Shown here one piece after another: positions 1 to 9,211 of a stretch of 64,000 nucleotides of DNA (the first letter of the stretch is position 1; every line of letters begins with the position of its first letter). The stretch spans positions 37,273 to 101,272 of the forward strand of contig NZ_AAWS01000033.1 of NCBI RefSeq assembly GCF_000169175.1, read 5' to 3'. Origin of the DNA: Microscilla marina ATCC 23134. Its GTDB lineage: Bacteria; Bacteroidota; Bacteroidia; Cytophagales; Microscillaceae. The notes beneath the pieces were generated by a model that ran no database searches, was not told the origin of the DNA, and worked only from the letters and a program-made list of their open reading frames with translations. The position numbers were made by a program, and so were the translations under genes.

Positions 1-2266
1 CGGCATAATCTTTCAAGGCAAGCTTGGCTTTGCCCCTATAGGCATATATTTCTGCATACTCCAGCAACCGGGCGCAGTTTTTTTCAAAAAAATCAAATAC
101 TTCAACTACCTCCTGATAGTTGCCATTGTCAAGGTATGCCTGCCCTAAGTAAGAGAGTACATCTTCGTTTTTGGGATGTTTTTGGCGATTTTTGTTGAAA
201 ACTTCAATGGAACGGTCATATTTTTTGAGCAAATACGCCAACTCCCCCCAATAAAAACCCCAATCTATGTCTTCGGCAATAGAAGGTTTAAGTTTACCTG
301 CCGCCTCAAAGTCTTGCAATGCTTTTTTATTTTGTCGGCTATGGTAATAGCCCACGGCACGCTTCGCGAGCAACTCGGCACGGTTGGGTAAGTTTTTGTT
401 CTTAAGTTGTTCAGTGATTGCTTCAGCTGTGTCGAGGTGGGCAAGTATTTGGTTTACTTCAGCAAGATCTTCGTCTGCCCAGTTGGGGCGTATTTTTAGC
501 GATTGTACGAAGTCAAGTTTAGCTTGTTGATAAAAATGTTTCTCGTCGCGGTAATACACTCCTCGATCCCAATAGGCATCTGCCCGATCATCGTCTTGGC
601 GACTAAAGTTAATAGCAAGCCCAAAATGAAGCTCTGCCTGGGCAAAGTCTTTTAATTTTATGTATAGTTCGGCAATTTGACTGTGGTATTCGCCTGCATC
701 CTTAAAGTTGAGCTTTGCTGCTGCCTCATAGCCAGCAATGGCTTGCTTAAGTTGCCCAGAGTACTCGTACATGGTAGCCTGGTTATTTACAAACTTTTCA
801 TTTTGGGCGTAGTTAGGTTGTAGTTCGAGCGCCTTTTGGTAGGCAGCAATTGCCTCTGGGTACTTGTCATATTGCTTGTACATTTGCCCCTTATAAAAAT
901 ATATCTCAGCGTCTTGAGGGTACTTTGCCAACAAGGTATCGGCAAAGGCAAGTCCCTTGTCCAGTTCATAGCTCCAGTAATAACCCTTGAGGGTATCCAT
1001 CAATGCTTTGCGGTTGTCGGTCAGCCCCAGAGCAAGTTTGCAGGCGGCTACGTTTTCGTCGGTATATGCCTTGAGCCCTCCTATCTCCATTGCCTTTTTG
1101 TAGGCTTGCCAGGCGTCGGCATAGCGTTCTAGCTTAAAGAGTACCTCGCCTTGGGCTCCCCAATAAATACCATCTTTTGGGTATTTTGCCAACAAACTAT
1201 CAATATCGGCAAGCGAGCGGGCATAGTCGCCCGCGTAATAGTAAATATAATGGCGGCTAAACAAGGCACCATCAGGGTTTTTGCCTAAGGCAATGGTCTG
1301 GTTTATCGTAGCAATTGCCTGGTCGTATTGCTTCAAATGCCGTTCGCACGAAGCTTTTTTGTCGAGCAAATAGTGTCGTATCTCAGGTTTAATGGCAGGG
1401 TTTTCCAGGGCTTTTACAAAATCTTGCTTTGCCTCCTGGTAGCGTTCCGCTTGTTCGTAATGGTGGGCACGTTCCCAATAGGCTTGGTAGTTGTTGGGGT
1501 CAGCCTTGATGCGCGCGGTCCAGGGGGCTATTTTTGTTGCCCATTGGGTTTGTTTTTGTTTGTGTGTCAGCACCTGGTTCAGCTCATACTGACAATATTT
1601 AATCGCTTCTTTGCATGTGGTTATATCTGTGGCTTCCAGGTTTTTGGTCAAGGCGGTTTGGTAGTCTTTCAGGGCGGTTCGGTAGGCTTTTTCTTTGGCA
1701 TCCAAGTTTTTTTCAGGGGTGTCGTTTCCTTTCCGCTGGTATGTGTCTCCTCGTTGTAGGTAAAGGCTTCCTTCTTGGGGGGCAATGACAATGGCTTGGT
1801 CATACAAGGCAATGGCTTGATCATAAGCACCTTGATGCCAATAGAGCAAGGCTTTGCTATGGTAGTAGCTCACTTTGAGGGGATAGTGGGTGCGCAACAG
1901 GTCTATGGTATGATGCCCTTCCTCATGTTTTTTTAGGTGTAGTTCGAGCACATATTTTTTGTTCATAAAAAGTTCATCCTTTGCCAGCTTGGGTTGGTGG
2001 CGGAGGGCGGCGCTGTAGTGTTGGAGGGCTTGAATACGCCAACCCCACTTTCTTATAATGTTTGCCTTAAGGTAATGTGCCTTTGCTACAGTAGAATCGT
2101 GTGCCAGTATGTGCTCAAGGCAACGCAGGGCAAGGTGGCGGTCTTTGCCTACGCTATGGTTTTCTGCCCAGTTCAAGGTATATGTCCACACATCATGGCG
2201 TTGGGCGCAGGTAGTATCTGTCATATAAAATATCAAAAATGCAATCAAGTATAAATATTTAATCAT
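1..2266 (-). CDS. Secreted TPR-repeat protein, C-terminus beyond window edge
   Basis: The frame is open from an ATG at 2266 down to position 1 without a stop, so at least 755 residues are present and the C-terminus is missing. The N-terminus (MIKYLYLIAFLIFYM, then TCAQ) is a short signal peptide. The rest consists of consecutive 34-residue tetratricopeptide repeats with the usual Tyr, Ala and Pro positions, for example AYWERAHHYEQAERYQEAKQ and AEIYFYKGQMYKQYDKYPEA. TPR arrays bind proteins; nothing visible tells the partner, and any output domain lies outside the window. A TATATTTG element on the minus strand at 2302-2309 could be its -7 box, although no good -33 TTG lies upstream. The gene is transcribed away from the large protein upstream. 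TPR identity is secure; specific function is unknown. Confidence 0.85.
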   Translation of the reverse strand, partial: MIKYLYLIAFLIFYMTDTTCAQRHDVWTYTLNWAENHSVGKDRHLALRCLEHILAHDSTVAKAHYLKANIIRKWGWRIQALQHYSAALRHQPKLAKDELFMNKKYVLELHLKKHEEGHHTIDLLRTHYPLKVSYYHSKALLYWHQGAYDQAIALYDQAIVIAPQEGSLYLQRGDTYQRKGNDTPEKNLDAKEKAYRTALKDYQTALTKNLEATDITTCKEAIKYCQYELNQVLTHKQKQTQWATKIAPWTARIKADPNNYQAYWERAHHYEQAERYQEAKQDFVKALENPAIKPEIRHYLLDKKASCERHLKQYDQAIATINQTIALGKNPDGALFSRHYIYYYAGDYARSLADIDSLLAKYPKDGIYWGAQGEVLFKLERYADAWQAYKKAMEIGGLKAYTDENVAACKLALGLTDNRKALMDTLKGYYWSYELDKGLAFADTLLAKYPQDAEIYFYKGQMYKQYDKYPEAIAAYQKALELQPNYAQNEKFVNNQATMYEYSGQLKQAIAGYEAAAKLNFKDAGEYHSQIAELYIKLKDFAQAELHFGLAINFSRQDDDRADAYWDRGVYYRDEKHFYQQAKLDFVQSLKIRPNWADEDLAEVNQILAHLDTAEAITEQLKNKNLPNRAELLAKRAVGYYHSRQNKKALQDFEAAGKLKPSIAEDIDWGFYWGELAYLLKKYDRSIEVFNKNRQKHPKNEDVLSYLGQAYLDNGNYQEVVEVFDFFEKNCARLLEYAEIYAYRGKAKLALKDYA

Positions 2267-2587
2267 AAAAATACATTTTGTCCCAGACAAAAGCCTTGGC
2301 ACAAATATAACTGTCCACTTTGAATAAATAATTTAAGTCATAGATTATAAAAAAGAAGACCTTGCAAGTCAAGTGTTTGTGCTTTTCAGGATTTTAAAAA
2401 CGGAACTTGTCGCTTGCTATTTTTAACCACGTTTTTTGTAAATTACTGAAAATCAACGTGATATAAAGGTTTGATTACTTGTGAACCGAATCTACAGCAG
2501 CTTGCTGTGACGAGCTCACCGCAGGTAATCACTTTAATCCTAGTATAAAAGCTGAAAGTACAGTTTTGGTGGTGAAAAAATAGCGTA
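2267..2587. other. Intergenic region with a short dispersed repeat
   Basis: No gene is seen here. The stretch separates two minus-strand genes. At about 2481-2527 it carries a module (GAACCGAATCTA, then CAGCAGCTTGCTGTGA, then GAGCTCA.CGCAG) that recurs at 31040-31112, where about 30 bp containing a hairpin are inserted after the first part. The CAGCAGCTTGCTGTG core is itself an imperfect palindrome. Confidence 0.6.
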
Positions 2588-4432
2588 CTAATTTTCTTTT
2601 GGTTTCGCGTTTTTATTCATAAAATCCATAATTTCTTGTATTTCCTTGGGGCTAAGCGTTTGCTTCTGTTTTTTACTTGCCTTACTTGTTTTGTTTTTTT
2701 CGTTTTCGGCAATTATATCATCCATCTTATCAAGCAGTTCGGCTTCGCTCAACGACAATTCTCCAGACAATGAAATAACGGGGAAGGCACTAATTTTGGC
2801 ATTTAGTTGGGCAATATTGGTTTGTAAAACTTGTATGCTTGCATTTTCTTTTTTTATGCTTACCAAAGCATCGAGCAAGTCGCTCCACTTGTTGCCTGTA
2901 TAATGGCTTTTGCCCGTACCCTCCAGCACTTTAAACAAAAGTTGCCACAAGCTGGCTTCGTCGTTGGGCAATGTGTCAGAGTTGCTTACATAATTTTTCA
3001 GAAAGTTCTCCAGTTTTTTTTGCTCGGCAATGGCATAAGCTTCCTGTTGGGTCAGGTCTTTTACTGCCTTGCCTTTGCTGGGGTTGAGAAGTTTTCTTAG
3101 AATTTTGTTTACCTTCCACCAAGCTTTAAACACTGGCGGGTTGATGCCTGCCGATTGTTTTAAAATTGCCTTGCCTGAAGTAATCAATACATCGATCAGG
3201 TTAACTATTTTTTTGGCTCGCTTTGCTTCAGCTACCGACAGGGCGTACTCTTCTTTGCTTACCCGCTGTAGCATATCATAATGTTGTTGGGCTTGGGTGT
3301 GGGCTTTTTTTACTCGTCCATACGACCTATAGAATCCGTCGTATTCTTTCTTAGCCAATTGTTCTAATTCATTCAGCTTGGTTACTTGTTCGTTGAGAGA
3401 CTGTTTAATGGGTGCCCTGTAGTGAGTAATGGCAGCATCTGTTTGTTTGAGCTCCCGACTGGCAGCACTCAACTCTCCTTTTAAACGGTGAAACTCTTGT
3501 CGAGTATTGGCGATGTTTTGTTTACCCGCAGCTATGTTTTTTTGTAACTTATAAAACTCCTGGTATACCTTCAGCTTTGCCTCCTCTTGGGTATGTTTGG
3601 CAGTTGCTTCTATCTTTTTTGCCTTCAAACCATTTTGGGCATTGATTGCTGCATCCAACTTGTTTTGTACAGTAGCAAGCTCTGGTTCCAGTTCTTTCAA
3701 CCTTTTATTAATATTTTTTCTTCTATCTTTTTTGCTTTGATCTTTTCTGTTTTGTCCTCCTTTAGTCTTTTTTTTCTGCCCTCTTTTTCCTTTCGGAAGT
3801 GGCTTATTGCTTTGTAGTTGGGCAAGTTGTTTGTTGAGCAACTCTTGCTCTTTTGCTAAGGGAATTTTTATTTCGATTAAATCCTTTGCCTCTTTTTCTT
3901 TGATTTTGAATTGTTGGTCGGCGTGTAATCCTTGGTCTTTCTGCGATTGTACTTGTTTTGCTTGTACCTCTATAAACCGTTTCAGTTGTTCCAAGTCTTT
4001 GGGAGCTACATTTTGCTGTAGCATTTGCACCACTTTGGCTTCGTCTTGCAGGTCATTCGCATCAATTGTTTTTTTAATGTTTAAAGTATAAGCATTCTCT
4101 TCTTTGGCAAACTTGGCAAGTGCTTGCTCGATATGGGCTATATCGAGGTCTTTTTGCACTACCAGCGCCTGTTGCTGGTTTTTGGTAGCGGTGAGTTCGT
4201 GTATTTCGCGCTCCAGGCTTGCCTTGCCCCCTCGTTTGCGCAGAAGTTCTAAACGCAATTTCTGTATTCGCTTTTCGGTGCCTTGTACCAGGTCTAGCAG
4301 TTGGTTGCGTTCTATGTGTAGTTTATCCAGTTTTTTGCGCAAAGCTATGCCTTTTTTTATCACCTGGGCAGCCTTGGCGTATGCTGCTCCTTTTTGGGTT
4401 TCTTGTTTTACTATAGCCTCTTGTTTGTTCAA
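2588..4432 (-). CDS. Coiled-coil C-terminal part of a giant protein, probably frameshifted away from 4753-8319
   Basis: This frame encodes about 614 residues, nearly all charged coiled coil (Lys, Glu, Gln, Leu heptads), with a strongly basic stretch around residues 214-250 (PKGKRGQKKKTKGG and following). It has no ATG near its beginning. The first usable codon is TTG at 4432, and coiled-coil sequence (LAQQTRQKNLETTKEQ) continues upstream in the same frame to about 4488. The protein immediately upstream also ends in coiled coil, and the 320 bp between them contain coiled-coil-like peptides in all three frames. The simplest reading is that this is the C-terminal third of one protein of about 1,900 residues. 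There is no signal peptide or membrane segment. A tape-measure-like, structural or effector role is possible but unsupported. Whether it is expressed separately is unknown. Confidence 0.6.
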   Translation of the reverse strand: MNKQEAIVKQETQKGAAYAKAAQVIKKGIALRKKLDKLHIERNQLLDLVQGTEKRIQKLRLELLRKRGGKASLEREIHELTATKNQQQALVVQKDLDIAHIEQALAKFAKEENAYTLNIKKTIDANDLQDEAKVVQMLQQNVAPKDLEQLKRFIEVQAKQVQSQKDQGLHADQQFKIKEKEAKDLIEIKIPLAKEQELLNKQLAQLQSNKPLPKGKRGQKKKTKGGQNRKDQSKKDRRKNINKRLKELEPELATVQNKLDAAINAQNGLKAKKIEATAKHTQEEAKLKVYQEFYKLQKNIAAGKQNIANTRQEFHRLKGELSAASRELKQTDAAITHYRAPIKQSLNEQVTKLNELEQLAKKEYDGFYRSYGRVKKAHTQAQQHYDMLQRVSKEEYALSVAEAKRAKKIVNLIDVLITSGKAILKQSAGINPPVFKAWWKVNKILRKLLNPSKGKAVKDLTQQEAYAIAEQKKLENFLKNYVSNSDTLPNDEASLWQLLFKVLEGTGKSHYTGNKWSDLLDALVSIKKENASIQVLQTNIAQLNAKISAFPVISLSGELSLSEAELLDKMDDIIAENEKNKTSKASKKQKQTLSPKEIQEIMDFMNKNAKPKEN

Positions 4433-4752
4433 TTGTTCTTTGGTGGTTTCCAGATTTTTTTGCCTGGTTTGTTGAGCAAGTCAAAGCATCGGCATTGGCT
4501 TGTTGTGTTTTATGAAAGCATCTTCTGTACATCTATTCGCTTAGTTTTGCGGGCATTGGCATCGTGCTTGGGCAGTTTAGTCGTCGTCTGTAGTTTTTGT
4601 AAACTGAATGGCATCATCATATGTTTTTTTCAATTCGAGTGTTTTGCTCAATTCTCAGCTTGTTCTTCGCGTGCCGTTAGCTTTTCGTTGCTTATTACTC
4701 GACCCAGGTGCTCATCTTGGTTTTTTGCCAGGCATCAACTCCTTTTCATCAA
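4433..4752 (-). pseudogene. Frame-disrupted linker between two parts of one coiled-coil protein
   Basis: Going down the minus strand from the stop at 4753, plausible coding peptides appear one after another in changing frames: TLIDEKELM, LAKNQDEHLGRVISNEKLTA, LRIEQNTRIEKN, KKTYDDAIQFTKTTDD, KLPKHDANARKTKRIDVQKM, HKTQQANADALT and then LAQQTRQKNLETTKEQ. Each has the Lys/Glu/Gln-rich composition of the flanking coiled coils. About six or seven single-base indels would restore one continuous frame. Such clustering fits either local low-quality consensus or real decay of a gene linker. Confidence 0.55.
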
Positions 4753-7700
4753 TCAAGGTTTTGCTTCTGTCAACTTACCGAAGCTTTCGGCTTCAGCTTC
4801 ATTGCTTGCCAAGGTTTTTTCCGTGTTTTTTATCTTTTCAGGTAAGCCATCCAGTTTTTTTTGTGTTTCAGCTTGGGCAGCTTTCAATTTGGCGAGTTTT
4901 TCCTGGGCTTCAGTCCAATGCTTACTCTCGTTACTTTGGTCTTTTACGGCTTTTTTATGTGCGTTTTTTAAGCGTGTGTACTTAGTTTTTGCCCTCATAG
5001 TTTTGGTAGCCATTGCCCGCCTTTGCCTTAGGGTAGCCCCTTTCATTTGTCCGTTGAGGTCTTCATACACCTTCATGTTCATATATACATTATACCCCTG
5101 ATCGTTAAAAAGGCTTTTGTTTTTTAGCAAGTGTCGGTGTGCCTTGTAAAAGTCTCCGTCAAAATAATAAAGAGCATAAAGTACATTTTTTTCAGAAAAA
5201 CGGGCACAAAGTGCTTTTAGGCGCGATTGATCCATTTTTTCGACGGCACGGGCTATAGGCTCAAAGTCTTGTGGGCGACGTACCAAACCCATTACGTGCT
5301 CGATGGTTTCTTTGCTAAATATACTTTCGCCGGTTTTGAGTTTGGTCATTGCCGGAAACTCATTCGGGTCAAGGTCTTGTACCGATTTTACATCACTGCC
5401 ATTAGTTTTTTTAGCGCTTTTCAGGTTTAGCCCTTCTATTATCTTTCCTTTTTGTACATCATCTATAGTTTTCAGCCTCCCCCTTACAGTACCTACAAAT
5501 ATACCCCCCTGCATGGCTATAAATGGCAATATAGCTGCCACGTCTGTCATCTTCTCGCTCAACGTTCCAGGGCCTTCTAATATACTCACTATTTGGGCAA
5601 AGCCATCGGTAGTACCAATCAATACCATAGTAGCATCTACACCCAAGTCGATTTTTTCAAGCATTAAGTAACGATAACGTCCGCCTAACTGTTTGATCCC
5701 TATTTTACTTAGAAAGCCAGGGTTGACCCCTGCTTTGGCTCGGTTAGCAGCTTTGATCATAGAAGCTCCCCTTAGCATTTTTACCGCCCCTATAAATGCC
5801 CCTACTATATCTAGCAGGTTTACTGCAAAAGACTTCACCGTGGTAGAGCCTCGTTGGTACTCGTCTACCATACTGCCTATAGCACCCGCTGCCCCTATCA
5901 CTCCTGCCGCAAAAAACAATTCACCCGCCAACGATGCCGTCGCTATTCCGGCGGTTCCTCCAGTGGCTACAATCAGCCCCAGTAAAAAAATGGCCAAAGC
6001 AATGTAACCCATATATTTCCACCAGGGAGTATGGCTGGTAATGGCAATTTGGCTACTATGCCCGTCGTGGGTTTCATAATACAGCAAACCTTTAGGCAAA
6101 TGGTCGTCTCGGTCAAGGGTGGCAAACATCTCATCTGGCGGATGCGTTTCTCCATCTTGTACCGCGTATTCTGTAGCTTTGAAAAGCTTACCAGCTTCTT
6201 TGTTTACCAGGCTCACGATGTGCCAATACCCATTTTTTTGGAAATAATACAGAGGTAAATCTATAGAAGTAGGTTGTTTGTTGCCCGGTCCTACATTGAG
6301 GTACTCAGGATAAAACAACGCCTTTGCCCGGTATACCTCACCCGGAGGTTTTTCTTCCTGCAAAAACTTCTGGTAACGCGTATCCAAGTTAAAATTCCCT
6401 TCTGCACTTTGGGTTACCTGAGCTTCTTCGCGTTCATATTTTTCGCGAGCGTTTGCTACATCGGCTGACGAGACCTTCGTTCCTTTGATTCTGGCTTTTC
6501 TTTCGGCATCGGCCTCGGCTTTTTTATCATAAAGTTCTCTTATCTCATTCCTTTTATGTATCAAAACCTTTGATTCTAGCATAGCGTGAAACGATTTTAG
6601 TACTGCGTTCACCCTTACCCAATCGCGATTGCCAATGTAATCAGGCATTCGTTGTACGTTAAAAATGAGTTGCTCTTTTTTTGGGGCTCCTGAGTGGTGA
6701 CAAGATTGTTTGCTATAGTTGGGTAGGTTTACTCCTACCAAAACAAAGCCACCAAAGGTGCGCCAAAATCGATAAGCTTTGTTTTGGGCATCTTTGAGCA
6801 TTGCCAGTGTCACCATATCTTGAGGCTCTCCGGTTTTTTTCATAAGACTGCTCATACGGTGCACTGCTATTACCAAGTCAAGGTAATCCATAAAAATCTG
6901 ATCGCCAGAAATTTCCCTATTTTTGACATCCTTGAATACTTTGCCCTTTAGTGCGGCCCCTATTAGCTGAGTTTCTCTGAGGCGTATGTTGAGTAACTCT
7001 TCTTCTTTGGACGAAGACGAAGGCTGATCTTCGATTTTTTTACGAGCATCTTTAGTGGCATGCTGATGAAACTCACCCTCATCGGTATATTGGTCATTTT
7101 TGTTATGATAAGGCAAATACTTACCATTAATCTGTTGAATCTTGTAGGTAATCAGTTTTTGACCAAAGTAGCCCTGCGAATCTGAAGATACATCCCAGTG
7201 GTTTTCAGGCAAGGGGTCAACGTATACGTTCAGCGAAAAAATCTCATCTTTAGTTCCCTTGCTGTTTTTTTCGCTCAACATAAGGTATTGTTGATAAATG
7301 CGCAATGTAGTATTATACTTTTTGCCTTTAAATAAAAGCTCCAGATGATTGGCGTTTTCGGTTACCACAGCCCGTTTTACCTCGGTAAACTTACCCGGAA
7401 TGGGCACCAGTCGTGTGCCTGCCCACCCCGACATAGACACTGCCGCCATCCCATTGTCCTCAGGCGATTTTTGGATGGTCATGATGTAATGGTGCTTGTT
7501 ATGGTCTGCTTTGGTGCCAGCAGCACCAATTTTTCCTACCTCTATCGGTATCGTATAAGATGATACCGAACGATCTTTGGTTTGTTCAACATTTTTTCTT
7601 TTGTCGGTAGTATCTCTTACAATGCCCCTTGAAGGTGGAGTACCCTCGGTTGTTTTGTTGCCAAACTTGTTAAATTCATGTATACTAGGGATCAGAATTT

Positions 7701-8319
7701 GACTCGCTTGTAGACCATGGTGAGTTTTATGCTCAATTTTATAGCTATATATGCCCGTATTTTCTTGAAATTGAATACTAAGATAATCTTCTGGTATTAT
7801 CTTAAGTTGTGGTTGGGGCTTTAGGTGGTCTGTACCTGGTTTTATTCTTTGCCAGGCTTCTTCTGCTTTTATTTCGTCTTCGGTAGGAGTGTGCCATTGC
7901 TTATCGTTGGCATAAAAAACTTTGGTATAGTCAGGTACCCAAAGATAAAATTTGTACGGTGTTTTGCCATCTGAGGGATCTTGATGGTGAACTATAAATT
8001 CATTTGTATGTTTAAATACAAGTTCTTTCGATTCGCCAGTAGGTAAATATTTTACCTGTACCTTCATTTTTTGCGGATCTATCCTTGAGAAAGCAACTTC
8101 TAGTTCTGGAATTTGATCACCATCTACATCAATTAAAAAAGGTTTGGGATCGCCTTGAGGCTTTTTAAAAAATAGCTGAGGTTCTTTCTGAAAGCCAGTA
8201 CCTGGCTCAAATACAGTTTCTTCAAAATTAGTACCCTCTTCAAAAAAATCATTCTCATCGTTTAGTAAAGTAGTATCCTTTTTTAGCTTAGTATTAGCAG
8301 AGGTGTGTTGGTGTTCCAT
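4753..8319 (-). CDS. Giant polymorphic-toxin / contractile-injection-system-cargo-like protein, main part
   Basis: The 1188-residue product starts at an ATG at 8319 (MEHQHTSANTKLKK) and has no signal peptide. Near residues 62-74 it has a DVDGDQIPEL calcium-loop-like motif. Residues about 763-850 form a Gly/Ala-rich hydrophobic block (WWKYMGYIALAIFLLG, then GGTAGIATAS and an EYQRGSTTVKSFAVNLLDIV segment), followed by more hydrophobic pieces to about 946. The tail from about 1090 is coiled coil. A cytoplasmic protein with a central 'GxxGGxAG ... DIVGAFIGA' hydrophobic domain resembles large cargo proteins of extracellular contractile injection systems and pretoxin-type polymorphic toxins. That link rests on pattern memory, not a search. 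The frame ends at 4753 just before a frame-disrupted linker, so the native protein probably also includes 2588-4432. No immunity or sheath genes lie in the window. Confidence 0.7.
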   Translation of the reverse strand: MEHQHTSANTKLKKDTTLLNDENDFFEEGTNFEETVFEPGTGFQKEPQLFFKKPQGDPKPFLIDVDGDQIPELEVAFSRIDPQKMKVQVKYLPTGESKELVFKHTNEFIVHHQDPSDGKTPYKFYLWVPDYTKVFYANDKQWHTPTEDEIKAEEAWQRIKPGTDHLKPQPQLKIIPEDYLSIQFQENTGIYSYKIEHKTHHGLQASQILIPSIHEFNKFGNKTTEGTPPSRGIVRDTTDKRKNVEQTKDRSVSSYTIPIEVGKIGAAGTKADHNKHHYIMTIQKSPEDNGMAAVSMSGWAGTRLVPIPGKFTEVKRAVVTENANHLELLFKGKKYNTTLRIYQQYLMLSEKNSKGTKDEIFSLNVYVDPLPENHWDVSSDSQGYFGQKLITYKIQQINGKYLPYHNKNDQYTDEGEFHQHATKDARKKIEDQPSSSSKEEELLNIRLRETQLIGAALKGKVFKDVKNREISGDQIFMDYLDLVIAVHRMSSLMKKTGEPQDMVTLAMLKDAQNKAYRFWRTFGGFVLVGVNLPNYSKQSCHHSGAPKKEQLIFNVQRMPDYIGNRDWVRVNAVLKSFHAMLESKVLIHKRNEIRELYDKKAEADAERKARIKGTKVSSADVANAREKYEREEAQVTQSAEGNFNLDTRYQKFLQEEKPPGEVYRAKALFYPEYLNVGPGNKQPTSIDLPLYYFQKNGYWHIVSLVNKEAGKLFKATEYAVQDGETHPPDEMFATLDRDDHLPKGLLYYETHDGHSSQIAITSHTPWWKYMGYIALAIFLLGLIVATGGTAGIATASLAGELFFAAGVIGAAGAIGSMVDEYQRGSTTVKSFAVNLLDIVGAFIGAVKMLRGASMIKAANRAKAGVNPGFLSKIGIKQLGGRYRYLMLEKIDLGVDATMVLIGTTDGFAQIVSILEGPGTLSEKMTDVAAILPFIAMQGGIFVGTVRGRLKTIDDVQKGKIIEGLNLKSAKKTNGSDVKSVQDLDPNEFPAMTKLKTGESIFSKETIEHVMGLVRRPQDFEPIARAVEKMDQSRLKALCARFSEKNVLYALYYFDGDFYKAHRHLLKNKSLFNDQGYNVYMNMKVYEDLNGQMKGATLRQRRAMATKTMRAKTKYTRLKNAHKKAVKDQSNESKHWTEAQEKLAKLKAAQAETQKKLDGLPEKIKNTEKTLASNEAEAESFGKLTEAKP

Positions 8320-8839
8320 TTTTACTTGAGTGTAATTTGCTTAAGTTTTATAATGTAGGCCAGTGAACAATTATTCAGCGTACTATAAGTGTTTATTGAT
8401 CAATTACTAGTTTTTGTTTAAAGGAAGCAATCACATAACTTTTGTGCGTAAGCAAAGCATAGGATAAAACCTCCCTCTTTTTTTCTTATCGATAGAGTAT
8501 CAGCAGGTTGGGTGTGGGTACGAAGGTGAGCAAAGGTGTTAAGAGGCATTGTGTCACACCTGATGTGTAGCCTGAGCAGAACACGATGCTTTCAACATCT
8601 TGATTATGCAAAAATAACTATTTGAATAGTGAAAGTTTACCAAATGGGAGTTTAGATATCTGCTGATTATCAGTAATTTACACTGGGGTTTTACCAATAA
8701 AGTTGGCAAATAATATTTGGTTTTTATTTTGGCAGTGGTATTCTCACTTGCCATAATTGAGAGGGTAGGAGTTTTGAGTAAATGCATGTGCAGTAAAATT
8801 TAGTCTTTATTGCACAAAAATAGGGGTTACTGGCGCTTT
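8320..8839. other. Intergenic region, no convincing gene
   Basis: AT-rich sequence upstream of the giant minus-strand gene, presumably holding its promoter. A 77-codon minus frame at 8554-8787 shows no recognisable motif or composition and is not called. Confidence 0.4.
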
Positions 8840-8965
8840 CTATTTGCCTAGTTTATGAAGGGAAAGTTTTTGAGTATGAAGCATTGATTTGGGTTTATAA
8901 GCTGCAATCACCCGATGTTTGGTATTGGTCTGACCCGTGTTGGCTTTTTTGTGTTGGTGCTCCAT
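8840..8965 (-). CDS. Small ORF sharing the N-terminal leader of the giant protein
   Basis: An ATG at 8965 opens a 41-codon frame closed by TAG at 8840. The peptide begins MEHQHKKANTGQTNTK and is rich in Lys and His, with no signal peptide or membrane segment. Its start matches the first residues of the downstream giant protein (MEHQHTSANTKLKK): MEHQH, two variable residues, then ANT. It lies about 520 bp upstream on the same strand. It could be a small cargo or adaptor carrying the same leader, or a leftover N-terminus after a rearrangement. Expression is not shown; the shared leader is the only support. Confidence 0.4.
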   Translation of the reverse strand: MEHQHKKANTGQTNTKHRVIAAYKPKSMLHTQKLSLHKLGK

Positions 8966-9211
8966 TGCTGTAAATATGAAGTAGTTCGTAAAAACTTAAA
9001 AAGCAGAGTGTTGATCAATTATTTGAAACATAATGATGCATACATATAATGAATTTCTAGGGTGAGAGAAAATTTTCGAATATGATTTTTAAGAGTGGGA
9101 ACATGTAAGTGTAAGTTTGGGCTATCAACATTAATTGATGCACCTAAACTCTCCGCCAAACGTATCTTTGAATACTTGTGTTATCTCTGTTGAATTAACT
9201 ACTTGTGTCTA
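8966..9211. other. Divergent promoter region
   Basis: AT-rich gap between the minus-strand small ORF and the plus-strand methyltransferase-like gene. No clear TAnnTTTG promoter was picked out. Confidence 0.3.

Noticed and set aside
8554..8787. 77-codon minus-strand frame
   Set aside because: No motif, unusual residue mix, lies in an AT-rich gap.
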